Assembly (NCBI RefSeq): GCF_030687895.1
Contig: NZ_CP117452.1
Coordinates: 761,501 to 825,500, forward strand
DNA from: Pseudomonas sp. FP198
Lineage (GTDB): Bacteria > Pseudomonadota > Gammaproteobacteria > Pseudomonadales > Pseudomonadaceae
DNA: 64,000 nt
Direction of reading: 5' to 3'
Of the stretch, positions 48,212 through 57,941 are shown piece after piece; within the stretch, counting starts at the first letter, position 1, and each line of letters opens with the position of its first letter. Both the position numbers and the translations under genes were made by a program. Below the pieces are notes generated by a model. The model searched no databases, was not told the origin of the DNA, and was given only the letters and a program-made list of their open reading frames with translations.

Positions 48212-49211
48212 CGTGGCTGTTGCCCTTGGTGGCGGGCGCGTCTTCCTGGCGATTCTCGAAGCGTTCATAGGCTTCGACGATGCGCTGCACCAGCGGATGG
48301 CGCACGACGTCCTTGGGCATGAAATGCGTGAAGCTGATGCCCGGAACATCCTTGAGCACTTGGATCACATGGTTCAGCCCGGACTTGGTGCCGCGGGGCA
48401 GGTCGACCTGGGTGATGTCCCCGGTGATGACGGCGGTGGAGCCGAAGCCGATCCGGGTCAGGAACATCTTCATCTGTTCGACGGTGGTGTTCTGGCTTTC
48501 GTCGAGGATGATGAAGCTGTTGTTCAGGGTGCGGCCACGCATGTAGGCCAGTGGCGCAACCTCGATGACCTGGCGTTCGATCAGCTTGGCGACGTATTCG
48601 AAACCGAGCATTTCATACAGTGCGTCGTAGAGCGGGCGCAGGTATGGGTCGATTTTCTGGGAAAGGTCGCCGGGCAGGAAGCCGAGCTTTTCCCCGGCTT
48701 CGACGGCCGGGCGCACCAGCAGGATGCGTCGCACCTGTTCGCGCTCCAGCGCATCGACCGCACAGGCCACGGCCAGGTAGGTCTTGCCGGTGCCGGCCGG
48801 GCCGATACCGAAATTGATATCGTTGGCGAGGATTTCCTTCACGTAGCGCTGCTGATTCAGGCCGCGCGGGCGAATCATGCCTTTTTTCGTGCGCAGGGCC
48901 ACCGCAGGTTCCGCAGGGGCTGGGTTGTCGAGTTCCTCGACAGCCGATTCCTGCAGGAACAGATGGACCAGGTCCGGCGACAGCTCGCTTGCCTTGGTTT
49001 CCCGATAGAGGCGGCGCAGCAGGTTTTCCGCGGAGGAGGTGTGCTTGGGTTCGCCGATCAGCTCGAACTGGTTTCCGCGGTTGCGGATCTCGATGGCCAG
49101 GCGCTGTTCGATCAAGCGCAGATGCTCGTCGAATTGCCCGCACAGATTGGCGAAGCGGCGAGCCTCGAAGGGCTCGAGAATGAAACGATGTGGTTCGATG
49201 GGTGCGTTCAA
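48204..49211 (-). CDS. phoH: PhoH-like ATPase (YbeZ)
   Basis: Cytoplasmic P-loop protein that works with YbeY in ribosome and RNA metabolism. The Walker A is [15 protein letters not shown], Walker B is [11 protein letters not shown], and [26 protein letters not shown] is a family mark. An N-terminal KH-like part begins [24 protein letters not shown]. The start is a TTG at 49211, which fits the family N-terminus; the upstream in-frame extension covers a REP repeat and is not protein-like. Order is miaB-phoH-ybeY-ybeX-lnt on the minus strand, as in many gamma-proteobacteria. Confidence 0.95.
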   Translation of the reverse strand: MNAPIEPHRFILEPFEARRFANLCGQFDEHLRLIEQRLAIEIRNRGNQFELIGEPKHTSSAENLLRRLYRETKASELSPDLVHLFLQESAVEELDNPAPAEPAVALRTKKGMIRPRGLNQQRYVKEILANDINFGIGPAGTGKTYLAVACAVDALEREQVRRILLVRPAVEAGEKLGFLPGDLSQKIDPYLRPLYDALYEMLGFEYVAKLIERQVIEVAPLAYMRGRTLNNSFIILDESQNTTVEQMKMFLTRIGFGSTAVITGDITQVDLPRGTKSGLNHVIQVLKDVPGISFTHFMPKDVVRHPLVQRIVEAYERFENRQEDAPATKGNSHDA

Positions 49212-49322
49212 GGTCGTTTTTAGCCGCCCAGGGGCAATTAAGATGAAATCAAGGATAACGCCAGTAGGCTGGGTGCGAAAGCTCTTAAGCGGTGCAATCT
49301 GACAACAGGCTCGCCACGACCG

Positions 49323-49413
49323 GTGTGGGAGCGAGCCTGCTCGCGAAAGCGATGTCACATCCAACCTCGATATTGACCTCAATAGCGCTTTCGCGAGCAG
49401 GCTCGCTCCCACA
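49323..49413. repeat. Inverted REP pair, GCGAGCAGGCTCGC family
   Basis: Inverted arms TGTGGGAGCGAGCCTGCTCG and complement, both extended by CGAAAGCG, about 40 bases apart between miaB and phoH. Confidence 0.83.
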
Positions 49414-49426
49414 TGGGATAGTGTCG

Positions 49427-50755
49427 TTACTGAACCAGCGAACCGCGCAGGGAGTGCGGTTGCGCGGCGTCGATGTGCACGTCGGCGAACTGGCCGATCA
49501 ATGCCGGAGTGTCGCAGCGGAAGTTGACGATACGGTTATTCTCGGTGCGCCCCTGCAATTCGCCCGGGTCTTTTTTCGAGTAATCGGTCACCAGGATCCG
49601 CTGGATGGAGCCGACCATTTGTCGGCTGATCTCGAAACCTTGCTGGTTCAGGCGGTGCTGCAAGGCATTGAGTCGCTCCTTTTTCACTTCCTCCGGCGTC
49701 TCGTCCACCAGGTCCGCCGCCGGCGTGCCGGGGCGCTGGCTGTAGACAAAGGAATAGGAGAAATCGAAGCCCACATCCTCGATCAGCTTCATGGTCTGCT
49801 GGAAATCCTTCTCGGTTTCGCCGGGGAAACCGACGATGAAATCCGAACTGATGCAGATCCCCGGTACCGCTGCGCGCAATTTGCGCAGCTTGGATTTGTA
49901 TTCGAGCGCCGTGTGGTTGCGCTTCATGGCCGCGAGGATCCGGTCGGAACCCGATTGCACCGGCAGGTGCAGGTGCTTGACCAGTTCGGGGACCTCGGCG
50001 TGGGCCTGGATCAGGCTGTCGGAAAACTCCAGCGGGTGTGAGGTGGTGTAACGGATGCGGTCAATGCCGTCCACCGCCGCCACGACGCGGATCAGTTCGG
50101 CAAGGTCCGCCAGGCGACCGTCATGGGTCAGCCCGCGGTAGCCGTTGACGTTCTGCCCCAGCAGGGTCACTTCGCGCACACCGTTTTCCGCCAGGTGGAT
50201 GATCTCCGCGATCACGTCATCGAAGGGACGGCTGACTTCCTCACCGCGGGTGTAGGGTACGACGCAGAACGTGCAGTACTTACTGCAGCCTTCCATCACC
50301 GAGACATAGGCGCTAGGCCCATCGATACGCGGTTCGGGCAAGTGGTCGAATTTTTCGATTTCCGGGAACGAGACGTCTACTTGCGGCAGTTTGGTGCTGC
50401 GCGCGGCGTCGATCATTTCCGGCAGGCGGTGCAGGGTCTGTGGGCCAAAGACTACGTCCACGTAGGGCGCGCGGTCACGAATGGCCGCGCCTTCCTGGCT
50501 GGCGACACAGCCGCCCACGGCAATGACCATGTCCGGCTTGGCCAGCTTCAGTTCGCGCCAACGGCCCAACTGGGAGTACACCCGGTCCTGGGCGCGTTCG
50601 CGGATCGAGCAGGTGTTGAGCAGGATCACATCCGCGTCTTCCGCGCGGGCGGTGACTTCCAGGGCCTGGTGTTCACCCAGCAGATCGACCATGCGCGAGC
50701 TGTCGTACTCGTTCATCTGGCAACCGTGGGTTTCGATGTAAAGCTTCTTGGCCAT
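49427..50755 (-). CDS. miaB: tRNA-2-methylthio-N6-dimethylallyladenosine synthase
   Basis: Radical SAM methylthiotransferase for A37 of tRNAs reading UNN codons. The three N-terminal cluster cysteines are in [22 protein letters not shown] and [10 protein letters not shown]; the radical SAM triad is [13 protein letters not shown] domain ends the protein ([24 protein letters not shown]). The ATG at 50755 ([11 protein letters not shown]) gives 442 residues; an ATG four codons earlier is possible. Confidence 0.97.
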   Translation of the reverse strand: MAKKLYIETHGCQMNEYDSSRMVDLLGEHQALEVTARAEDADVILLNTCSIRERAQDRVYSQLGRWRELKLAKPDMVIAVGGCVASQEGAAIRDRAPYVDVVFGPQTLHRLPEMIDAARSTKLPQVDVSFPEIEKFDHLPEPRIDGPSAYVSVMEGCSKYCTFCVVPYTRGEEVSRPFDDVIAEIIHLAENGVREVTLLGQNVNGYRGLTHDGRLADLAELIRVVAAVDGIDRIRYTTSHPLEFSDSLIQAHAEVPELVKHLHLPVQSGSDRILAAMKRNHTALEYKSKLRKLRAAVPGICISSDFIVGFPGETEKDFQQTMKLIEDVGFDFSYSFVYSQRPGTPAADLVDETPEEVKKERLNALQHRLNQQGFEISRQMVGSIQRILVTDYSKKDPGELQGRTENNRIVNFRCDTPALIGQFADVHIDAAQPHSLRGSLVQ

Positions 50756-50816
50756 GGACGGGTTCATCACGTGATTCAAAGAACCGCGCATTATAGGGAA
50801 ATAGTGGCCTGTGTGG

Positions 50817-50948
50817 CTAATTCGCGCACTCAACTTCGGCGCCAGGACTTACCAGGCTGCGTTGCCATTCCTCGCCGTAGCGGGCTACGACTCGTCATGG
50901 CGCCTTGCCTGGCAAGCCCTGGCACTCGAATTTGAGTGCGCGAATTAA
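50817..50948. repeat. Palindromic 132-bp MITE-like element
   Basis: The ends are inverted repeats TTAATTCGCGCACTCAAATTCG (right, complemented) and CTAATTCGCGCACTCAACTTCG (left), continuing inwards with GCCAGG-CTT-CCAGGC in both arms and a central CGTAG-CGGG-CTACG. It carries no gene and lies between the divergent miaB and DUF1820 genes. Its sequence is unrelated to the element at 4055 but the build is similar. Confidence 0.72.
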
Positions 50949-51041
50949 CCGTACAGGCCACCGGGTTCCTACCGCTGCGCGAGCAGTGGCTATGCTATAG
51001 TTCGCGCCCTCATTTTTACCCGCCGATGTGTTTCGCCAGCC

Positions 51042-51371
51042 ATGACCAAACGTGAAGCTCCAATCTACAAGGTGATTTTCCTCAACCAGGGCCAGGTGTT
51101 CGAAATGTACGCCAAACAGATCTATCAGAGTGATCTGTGGGGCTTCCTGGAGGTCGAGGAATTCGTCTTTGGCGAGCGCACGCAAGTGGTCGTCGACCCG
51201 AGCGAAGAGAAGCTCAAGGCGCAGTTCGAAGGCGTGGTGCGCAGCTTCGTGCCGATGCACTCGATCGTGCGCATCGACGAGGTCGAGCGCCTGGGCACGC
51301 CGAAAATCAGCGAAGCCCGTGGCGCGGTCGGCAATGTCATGCCGTTTCCGATGCCGATGCCTGACAAGTAA
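51042..51371 (+). CDS. DUF1820 family protein
   Basis: A 109-residue soluble protein typical of gamma-proteobacteria, of unknown function. Marks are APIYKVIFLNQGQVFEMYAK, DLWGFLEVEEFVFG and VRSFVPMHSIVRIDEVE, and the C-terminus is Met/Pro-rich (VMPFPMPMPDK). A TATAGT-like -10 lies about 50 bases before the ATG. It is divergent from miaB. Confidence 0.93.
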   Translation: MTKREAPIYKVIFLNQGQVFEMYAKQIYQSDLWGFLEVEEFVFGERTQVVVDPSEEKLKAQFEGVVRSFVPMHSIVRIDEVERLGTPKISEARGAVGNVMPFPMPMPDK

Positions 51372-51395
51372 GACTCAGCACCGGGTTGCCCCCAA

Positions 51396-51488
51396 TCGCG
51401 AGCAAGCTCGCTCCCACAATGGAATGCTGGCGTACACAAATTTTGTGTCTACAGAGATCCTACTGTGGGAGCGAGCTTGCTCGCGATG
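51396..51488. repeat. Inverted REP pair, GCGAGCAAGCTCGC family
   Basis: Inverted arms ATCGCGAGCAAGCTCGCTCC and complement, about 45 bases apart, between the converging DUF1820 and Sel1 genes. Confidence 0.83.
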
Positions 51489-51512
51489 AGGCCATCCAGG
51501 CCGAAGCAATAA

Positions 51513-52067
51513 TCAGGGCAGCGGCGAAAACGGCGTGCGCCCGTCGGCGTTCTGCAGCTCCATCAGGTATTTGCGAAAGATCTGTCCCAGCACCTGGGTC
51601 GCTACTTCCAGCTCGTCGCGGGGCATCTGCTCGGCGACTTCGTCGGCGGTGTCCAGTGCCTCTTCGGCGCCGTTGACCGCCGCCATCTTCAAGACGATGT
51701 AAGCCTGGACGTTGTTGGCCGGCACACCTTCGCCATGGAAGAACATGCCGCCAAGCTTGAATTGCGCCTGGGCGTGGCCTTGCAGCGAGGCTTTTTCGAA
51801 ATAGTCGAGGGCTTGCTTGAGGTCGCGGGGCGCGGCCTTGCCGTCATAGTAGAACTCGCCCAGCTCATATTGCGCTTGGGCATCGCCCTCGTCGGCGGCT
51901 TTTCGACAGGCGTCGAGTGCCGGTGCCAGATCTTGTGGCTGGGTGTTGAGCGTGCAACGGCCCATCGCCGGGATCAACAACGAGTTGCCGCCTGCCTGTG
52001 CGTTGGCGAGCAGGGGCTGAAGGAGCAACAGGCAGCCCAAGGCAAGGGTGCGGCCGGTGCGGTTCAT
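51513..52067 (-). CDS. Secreted Sel1/TPR-like repeat protein
   Basis: A 184-residue protein with a cleavable signal peptide (MNRTGRTLALGCLLLLQPLLANAQA), so probably periplasmic. It contains Sel1-like repeats: DEGDAQAQYELGEFYYDGKAAPRD, SLQGHAQAQFKLGGMFFHGEGVPAN and a third half repeat. Such repeats bind other proteins; the partner is unknown. The ATG at 52067 is chosen because upstream codons would block the signal peptide. Confidence 0.87.
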   Translation of the reverse strand: MNRTGRTLALGCLLLLQPLLANAQAGGNSLLIPAMGRCTLNTQPQDLAPALDACRKAADEGDAQAQYELGEFYYDGKAAPRDLKQALDYFEKASLQGHAQAQFKLGGMFFHGEGVPANNVQAYIVLKMAAVNGAEEALDTADEVAEQMPRDELEVATQVLGQIFRKYLMELQNADGRTPFSPLP

Positions 52068-52247
52068 GGGAATCGACTTACCTCTGAGGGGCGCGTGGAC
52101 CCTCCGGGGGATCCAATAAGCGCGCATTATGAAATAAGCAGGGCCATCCTTACAAAGTCTTTACTCGTTTTTCTGCTGCGAGGGAACGATAGCGGCCACT
52201 CGTTGGGCAAATACCTGGAAAAAGGCATCCCGGGGCAATGGGCAATC

Positions 52248-52275
52248 ACTGACGCTGGTGTCAGCCAGCGTCAGT
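52248..52275. other. Perfect inverted repeat behind hemL
   Basis: ACTGACGCTGG and CCAGCGTCAGT form an 11-bp stem with a 6-base loop, 12 bases beyond the hemL stop. No T run follows on either strand, so it may be a transcript-stabilising hairpin or weak terminator. Confidence 0.45.
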
Positions 52276-52286
52276 CGTCCACACGT

Positions 52287-53570
52287 TTACTTCAGCGCAG
52301 CAAAGGCCCGCTCGGCCGCGTCGAGGGTGATCTTCAACTCGGCCTCGCCATGGGCGATGGAGGTGAAGCCGGCCTCGAACGCGCTTGGCGCCAGGTAGAC
52401 GCCGCCCTCGAGCATCAGGTGGAAGAAGCGCTTGAAGCGGTCGGCGTCGCTGGCCATCACGTCGTCGAAGGTCACGATGTCATCGGCGCCACTGAAGTAC
52501 AGGCCGAACATGCCGCCGGCCTGGGTGGTGACGAACGGAATGCCCGCCGCATCGGCGCGTACTTGCAAGCCGTCGAGCAGGCGAGTGGTGAAGTCGCTCA
52601 GCTCGGCGTGGAAACCCGGACGGCTGATCAGGCGCAGGGTGGTCAGGCCGGCGGCCATGGCCAGCGGATTGCCCGACAATGTCCCGGCCTGGTAGACCGG
52701 GCCCAGCGGGGCGATGCATTCCATGATCGCGCGCTTGCCGCCGAAGCAGCCTACCGGCATGCCGCCGCCGATGATCTTGCCGAAGGTGCTCAGGTCCGGC
52801 GTCACGCCGTAATGAGCCTGGGCACCGCCGAGGGCGACGCGGAAGCCGGTCATCACTTCGTCGAAAATCAACACCACGCCGTGCTGGTCGCACAGGCTGC
52901 GCAGGCCTTCGAGGAAACCCGGCGCTGGCGGCACGCAGTTCATGTTGCCGGCCACCGGCTCGACGATGATGCAGGCCACTTCCTGGCCGACTTCCCCGAG
53001 CATTTTCTCGACTTCTTCGAGATCGTTGAACGGCAGGGTCAGCGTGTGTTTGGCAAATGCCGCCGGTACGCCCGCCGAGCTGGGCACGCCTTGGGTCAGC
53101 GCGCCTGAGCCGGCCTTGACCAGCAGGCTGTCGGAGTGACCGTGGTAGCAGCCTTCGAATTTGATGATGCTGTCGCGCCCGGTGTAGCCGCGCGCCAGGC
53201 GGATCGCGCTCATGGTTGCCTCGGTGCCGGAACTGACCATGCGCACCATTTCCATCGATGGCACGATGGCGCAGACCAGATCGGCCATTTCGGTTTCCAT
53301 CGCGGTCGGCGCGCCATAGGACAAGCCGTGTTGCAGTTGCTTGCGCACCGCGTCCAGCACGTCCGGATGGCTGTGGCCGAGGATCATCGGGCCCCACGAA
53401 CCCACGTAGTCGACGTAGCGCTTGTCGTCTTCGTCGGTGACATACGCGCCCTCGGCGTGCTTGAAGAACAGCGGGGTGCCGCCGACGCTCTTGAACGCAC
53501 GAACGGGTGAATTCACGCCGCCGGGGATGTGTTTCTGAGCGTTGGCAAACAGGGTTTCGGAACGGGACAT
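52287..53570 (-). CDS. hemL: Glutamate-1-semialdehyde 2,1-aminomutase
   Basis: PLP enzyme making 5-aminolevulinate in the C5 route of haem synthesis. The 427-residue length is normal. Marks are [21 protein letters not shown], the FDEVMTGFR metal/PLP aspartate region and the PLP lysine in [13 protein letters not shown]. It precedes thiE by 27 bases in the reverse sense (thiE ends upstream of it), so thiD-thiE-hemL may be one transcript. Confidence 0.98.
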   Translation of the reverse strand: MSRSETLFANAQKHIPGGVNSPVRAFKSVGGTPLFFKHAEGAYVTDEDDKRYVDYVGSWGPMILGHSHPDVLDAVRKQLQHGLSYGAPTAMETEMADLVCAIVPSMEMVRMVSSGTEATMSAIRLARGYTGRDSIIKFEGCYHGHSDSLLVKAGSGALTQGVPSSAGVPAAFAKHTLTLPFNDLEEVEKMLGEVGQEVACIIVEPVAGNMNCVPPAPGFLEGLRSLCDQHGVVLIFDEVMTGFRVALGGAQAHYGVTPDLSTFGKIIGGGMPVGCFGGKRAIMECIAPLGPVYQAGTLSGNPLAMAAGLTTLRLISRPGFHAELSDFTTRLLDGLQVRADAAGIPFVTTQAGGMFGLYFSGADDIVTFDDVMASDADRFKRFFHLMLEGGVYLAPSAFEAGFTSIAHGEAELKITLDAAERAFAALK

Positions 53571-53597
53571 GGTAGGGCTCTCGAAATCGGGAAATGA

Positions 53598-54224
53598 CTA
53601 TTTGGTTTGCAGCAGATCGTTGAAGGCGCGGGCGCGGCGCGTCACCTCAGCCGTGCTGTCGGCGCCGAACAGGCCATGGATCACCGCGAGCAGGTCGACG
53701 CCATGGGCCACCAGCGGGGCGGCGTTTTCCAGGGTGATGCCGCCGATGGCGCACACCGGTATATGCAGTTTGATGCGGGCCTGTTCGAGCAGTTCAAGGT
53801 TTGCGGCGGGCGCCCCGGGCTTGGTATTGGAGTTGAAGAAGCGCCCGAACGCGACGTAGCTGGCGCCTTCCCGGACGGCCTGTTCGGCCAGTTCCAGGCT
53901 GGCGTGGCAAGTGGCGCCGACGATTGCCTTGTGCCCCAGCAACGCCCGTACCGGCGCCAGCGGGCCATCGGTCTGGCCCAGGTGGACGCCGACGCCCAGG
54001 CGTGCGGCCAGTTCGGCGTCATCGTTGATGATCAATTGGGTCTTGTAGCGCTCGCACAGGTTGCGCAGCGCCTCGGCCTCGCGCAGACGCCGGGCCTCGT
54101 CGCTGCTTTTGTCGCGGTATTGCAGCAGGGTCACGCCACCTTCCAGCGCGGCTTCCACATAGGCGAGGAACTTGCCGGCCAGCAACTGGCTGTCGGTGAC
54201 GGCATAAAGGCCACGTAGTTTCAT
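53598..54224 (-). CDS. thiE: Thiamine-phosphate synthase
   Basis: Joins the pyrimidine and thiazole halves of thiamine. The 208-residue barrel shows [54 protein letters not shown] and [13 protein letters not shown], with the phosphate-binding glycine loops. It follows thiD by 15 bases. No TPP riboswitch was seen upstream of thiD, at least not in an obvious form. Confidence 0.97.
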   Translation of the reverse strand: MKLRGLYAVTDSQLLAGKFLAYVEAALEGGVTLLQYRDKSSDEARRLREAEALRNLCERYKTQLIINDDAELAARLGVGVHLGQTDGPLAPVRALLGHKAIVGATCHASLELAEQAVREGASYVAFGRFFNSNTKPGAPAANLELLEQARIKLHIPVCAIGGITLENAAPLVAHGVDLLAVIHGLFGADSTAEVTRRARAFNDLLQTK

Positions 54225-54239
54225 TCCACGGCTCCTTTG

Positions 54240-55037
54240 CTACGAGCAGAAATCCAGCGGCAGGCGACGCGGGACGAACTGGCCTTTGCCCAGTTGTTCG
54301 GCATCGCGCAGGGTGCGCCAGGTGTAATCCAGCGCGGTCTTCACCGCGCTGGAGAGCTGTTCACCCTGGGCCAGCCGGCCGGCCAAGGCGCTGGCCAGGG
54401 TGCAGCCGGAACCGTGATAGCTGCCGGGCAAGCGCTGGCAGGTGAAGGTCTCGCGGCGTCCGTCGCGGCTGTACAGGCGATTGTGGACTTCATGTTCATC
54501 GCCGTGACCGCCGGTGATCAGCAGGTGCTTGACGAAGGGCAGCAGTTTTTCGGCGCATTCATCGGCGCTGCCTTCCGGCAGTTCGGCGAGAATGCGTGCT
54601 TCAGGAAGGTTGGGCGTGGCGATGATCGCCAGCGGCAGCAGGCGCTCGCGCATGGCGTAGCCGACTTCATCCTTGCCCAGCCGTCCGCCACCACCGGCGC
54701 GCAGCACCGGGTCGCAGACCATCGGCAGATGTGGATGCGCCTGGAGCAGCTCGACCACGGTGTCGACCATTTCCAGCGAGCCGAGCATCCCCAGCTTGAC
54801 CGCCGCGACGGGCGAATCGTTGAGCACGGCATTGGCCTGGGCCAGCACCCACTCGCGATCGAGTACGCGGAAATCGCTGACATTGACCGTGTCCTGCACG
54901 GTCAACGCGGTAACGGCCGGGGCGGCATGACAACCCTGGGCGAGCAGGGCTTCGATATCTGCCTGCAAGCCGGCGCCACCACTGGGGTCGTGGCCGGAGA
55001 GACAGAGGACAACGGGGCGGGAGTTGTAGATATTCAT
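54240..55037 (-). CDS. thiD: Hydroxymethylpyrimidine/phosphomethylpyrimidine kinase
   Basis: Phosphorylates HMP twice for thiamine synthesis. Ribokinase-like protein of 265 residues with CLSGHDPSGGAGLQADIEAL at the N-terminus and the active-site loop LPGSYHGSGCTLASALAG, with the conserved cysteine, near the C-terminus. The ATG at 55037 is chosen; a start seven codons earlier is possible. Confidence 0.96.
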   Translation of the reverse strand: MNIYNSRPVVLCLSGHDPSGGAGLQADIEALLAQGCHAAPAVTALTVQDTVNVSDFRVLDREWVLAQANAVLNDSPVAAVKLGMLGSLEMVDTVVELLQAHPHLPMVCDPVLRAGGGGRLGKDEVGYAMRERLLPLAIIATPNLPEARILAELPEGSADECAEKLLPFVKHLLITGGHGDEHEVHNRLYSRDGRRETFTCQRLPGSYHGSGCTLASALAGRLAQGEQLSSAVKTALDYTWRTLRDAEQLGKGQFVPRRLPLDFCS

Positions 55038-55123
55038 GGTGCGCGAGCTTATCACCAAACCCCATTTATCGGTGATCGGGCTCTGAGGGTTTTACGCGAG
55101 ATTTCCTGCTGGCGACTGTTTTT

Positions 55124-55231
55124 GTGGCGAGGGAGCTTGCTCCCGCTGGGGCGCGAAGCGACCCCCGGCTTTTGGGAGCGCTGCGCACTGGAGCGCCAGC
55201 CCGGTCCAGCGGGAGCAAGCTCCCTCGCCAC
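55124..55231. repeat. Inverted REP pair, GGGAGCTTGCTCCC family
   Basis: Inverted arms GTGGCGAGGGAGCTTGCTCC and complement, with about 55 bases spacer, between the divergent thiD and ladS genes. Confidence 0.82.
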
Positions 55232-55483
55232 GGGAAATCATCTTCGTGGGCGTTTTTATCAGATCAATTCAGAGACCTGACCAAAGCAACAGCTCTATCT
55301 CAACGCTTGGCGCTGAGACGCCCGTGCTAGAGCCTTTTGTCGGAAAAATTTCAATGGTGCAAATTGGCCATCAACGGCTATGCTACGGATGGATCCAACC
55401 AATAACAGGTAATGCCGGTTTTACGTCTACTCAGGGAATGGGGGGCTTCCTGACTCAACCGGACAGGCCACGCTGGGGCTTTA
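55232..55483 (+). promoter_or_regulatory. Upstream region of ladS
   Basis: This 252-base gene-free stretch follows the REP pair. It is AT-richer than its surroundings, with no strong hairpin or clear -35/-10 pair, and must contain the ladS promoter. Nothing else is seen. Confidence 0.3.
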
Positions 55484-57868
55484 ATGCGCTATTTGCTGAT
55501 GTTGCTGCTGTGCTTGTCCCCCTTGGCAAGCGCCCTTGAATTCGATGAATCTACCCGAAGCCTGCCCTTGGGCCATGCCTTGCAGGTGTTCGAGGACGCC
55601 AGCGGCACGGCCACCCTCGAGGATGTCCTGGCCCAGGCCGCGGCCGGGCGCTTCAAACCCCACGACCAAGCCACGCTGAACGCAGGGTATTCGCGCTCGG
55701 CGTTCTGGCTGAAGATCGACTTGCACTACCGCCCGGGCAATCCCGGCGCCCAGCGCACCTGGCTGCTGGAGCTGGCGTATCCGCCGCTGGACCGCCTGGA
55801 CCTGTACCTGGCCGATGCGCAAGGTGCGTATCGCCTGGTTCGCCAGACCGGCGATGCCTTGCCGTTCGCCAGTCGCGAGGTGCGCCAGAACAATTACCTG
55901 TTCAGCCTGGATTTCCAACCCGATCAACGCCAGACCGTGTATCTGCGCTTGCAAAGCCAGGGCTCGATCCAGGCTCCGTTGACGCTCTGGTCAAGCACCG
56001 CGTACCTGGAACAGCAGCCGGTGCGTCTGTATGTGCTGGGCATCATCTATGGCGTACTGCTGGGGATGCTGGTCTACAACCTGTTCATCTACCTGAGCGT
56101 GCGCGACACCAGTTACCTCTATTACATCTTCTATATCGCCTCGTTCGGCCTCTATCAATTGTCGGTCAACGGCGCGGCGGTTGAGTATTTCTGGCCGGAC
56201 AACCCTTGGTGGGCCAACGCCGCGACGCCGTTTTTCATCGGTTGCGCGGGGGTGTTTGGCAGTCAGTTCGCCCGCAGTTTCCTGCAAACCGCCCAGCACA
56301 GCCGCTGGCTCGACCGATTGCTGCTCGCGCTGATTGCCTACGGCGCGGTGGTGGTGGGCCTGTCGTTGATGACCAGCTATGCGCTGGCGCTGCGCCTGGC
56401 GACGGCGCTGGCCCTGGTGTTCACCGTGGTGATTTTCGCCGCCGGCTTGTTCGCCTGGTGGCGGGGGCTGCGGGTGGCGCGTTACTTCATTATCGCCTGG
56501 TCGGCGTTTCTGCTGGGGGGCGTCGTCAATACGATGATGGTGTTGGGTTACCTGCCGAACATCTTCCTGACCATGTACGCCAGCCAGATCGGCTCTGCAA
56601 TCGAGGTGGCGCTGTTGTCCCTGGCCCTGGCGGACCGCATCAACGCCATGCGCGAGCAGCAGGCGCAGACGCTGTTCGACGCCGGGCAGAAACTCGAAGT
56701 GCTGAACCAGCAACTGGCCCAGGGCAACAAGCTCAAGGATGAATTCCTCGCCACGTTGACCCATGAGCTGCGCACGCCGATGAATGGTGTGATCGGTTGC
56801 CTGGAACTGATGGAAACCGTCGAGATGGACGAGGAGCTCAGCCAGTATCAGCAGACCGCAGCCGGTTCCGCGCGGGACATGATGCGCATGGTCAACGGCA
56901 TGCTCACCCTCACCGAGTTGCAGGCCGGCAAGCTCAAGGTCTATCCGGCGCCGTTCAGCCTGCGCAGTGTGATAGAGGCCCTGCAGGTGCAGTTTGGCGC
57001 CAACGCGGCGACCAAGGGCCTGGATTTCAAGGTCGATATAGCGCCCGGCCTGGCGGACCGCTTGTTGGGTGACAGCGGTAAATTGGCCCAGTGCCTGGAG
57101 TGCCTGCTGGACAATGCCATCAAGTTCACCCGCGTCGGTGGCATCGCGCTGCGGGTCAGTGGCCGGACGTCGGAGCTCGATCGCCTGGTGCTGTCTTTCG
57201 CCGTGATCGATACCGGCATCGGCTTTACCGATCTGGGGGAGGCGACCCTGTACCAGCGTTTTTTCCAGCTCGACGGCTCGATGACCCGCGAATACGGCGG
57301 CCTCGGCGTCGGCCTGGCGATTTGTCGGCAACTGGTCGAATTGCTCGGCGGGCGCCTGACCCATACCTCGGAGCCGGGGCGCGGTAGCCGCTTCCAGCTG
57401 GACGTGGAATTTGACATCGCATTGCCTGTGGCCGTCCCGGCAACGTTTCCTGGCGGCGGACGCCGGGCTGCGCGGTTGCCCCAGGATTGCACGGTGCTGC
57501 TGGCCGACGACAACAACATCGACCAACTGGTGATGCGCGGCATGTTGCTCAAGCTTGGCTACCGAGTACGCACCGCTGACAGTGGCCGCGCGGCGCTGGA
57601 GCTGCTGCAGGGCGACAGTTTTGACGCGGTGCTGCTCGATTGCCAGTCGACACCATCGGATGGCGTGTCGGTCTGTTGTCAGATCCGTGCGTTGTCAGGC
57701 TGCGAGGATTTACCCGTGCTGGTGGTCAGCCCGAACGTGGACCAGGCGCATTGCCCCGCGGGTAGCCTGATCGATTACCTGAGCAAACCGGTGAAATTCG
57801 AAGCACTGCAGGCGATTCTGCAACGACGGGTACTTTGTCCGAAGCAGGGTGAAAGCGCCGGTACTTAG
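55484..57868 (+). CDS. ladS: LadS-type hybrid sensor kinase
   Basis: A 794-residue membrane sensor. A signal peptide (to about LASA) is followed by a periplasmic 7TMR-DISMED2 sensor domain (about 25-175), seven membrane helices (about 180-390), a histidine kinase with His427 in FLATLTHELRTPMNG and ATP-binding DNAIKFT, GTGIGF-like and GLGVGLAI boxes, and a receiver domain with Asp719 in AVLLDCQ. There is no HPt domain. In P. aeruginosa LadS feeds GacS and thereby raises RsmY/RsmZ, shifting cells towards biofilm and away from acute virulence, and responds to calcium. The gene order thiD-ladS-acyl-CoA dehydrogenase is conserved, which supports orthology. Confidence 0.93.
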   Translation: MRYLLMLLLCLSPLASALEFDESTRSLPLGHALQVFEDASGTATLEDVLAQAAAGRFKPHDQATLNAGYSRSAFWLKIDLHYRPGNPGAQRTWLLELAYPPLDRLDLYLADAQGAYRLVRQTGDALPFASREVRQNNYLFSLDFQPDQRQTVYLRLQSQGSIQAPLTLWSSTAYLEQQPVRLYVLGIIYGVLLGMLVYNLFIYLSVRDTSYLYYIFYIASFGLYQLSVNGAAVEYFWPDNPWWANAATPFFIGCAGVFGSQFARSFLQTAQHSRWLDRLLLALIAYGAVVVGLSLMTSYALALRLATALALVFTVVIFAAGLFAWWRGLRVARYFIIAWSAFLLGGVVNTMMVLGYLPNIFLTMYASQIGSAIEVALLSLALADRINAMREQQAQTLFDAGQKLEVLNQQLAQGNKLKDEFLATLTHELRTPMNGVIGCLELMETVEMDEELSQYQQTAAGSARDMMRMVNGMLTLTELQAGKLKVYPAPFSLRSVIEALQVQFGANAATKGLDFKVDIAPGLADRLLGDSGKLAQCLECLLDNAIKFTRVGGIALRVSGRTSELDRLVLSFAVIDTGIGFTDLGEATLYQRFFQLDGSMTREYGGLGVGLAICRQLVELLGGRLTHTSEPGRGSRFQLDVEFDIALPVAVPATFPGGGRRAARLPQDCTVLLADDNNIDQLVMRGMLLKLGYRVRTADSGRAALELLQGDSFDAVLLDCQSTPSDGVSVCCQIRALSGCEDLPVLVVSPNVDQAHCPAGSLIDYLSKPVKFEALQAILQRRVLCPKQGESAGT

Positions 57869-57941
57869 GCGGATATGCCACTTTGATCGGCCAGGAGGCG
57901 GTGCTTAACTGACCTCTGTTGGCCGACCAAGGAGCCCCGTC

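Noticed and set aside
54225..55123. Search for a TPP riboswitch upstream of thiD
   Set aside because: No THI-box-like segment (CUGAGA with a matching ACCUGAU part) was found on the minus strand before thiD.
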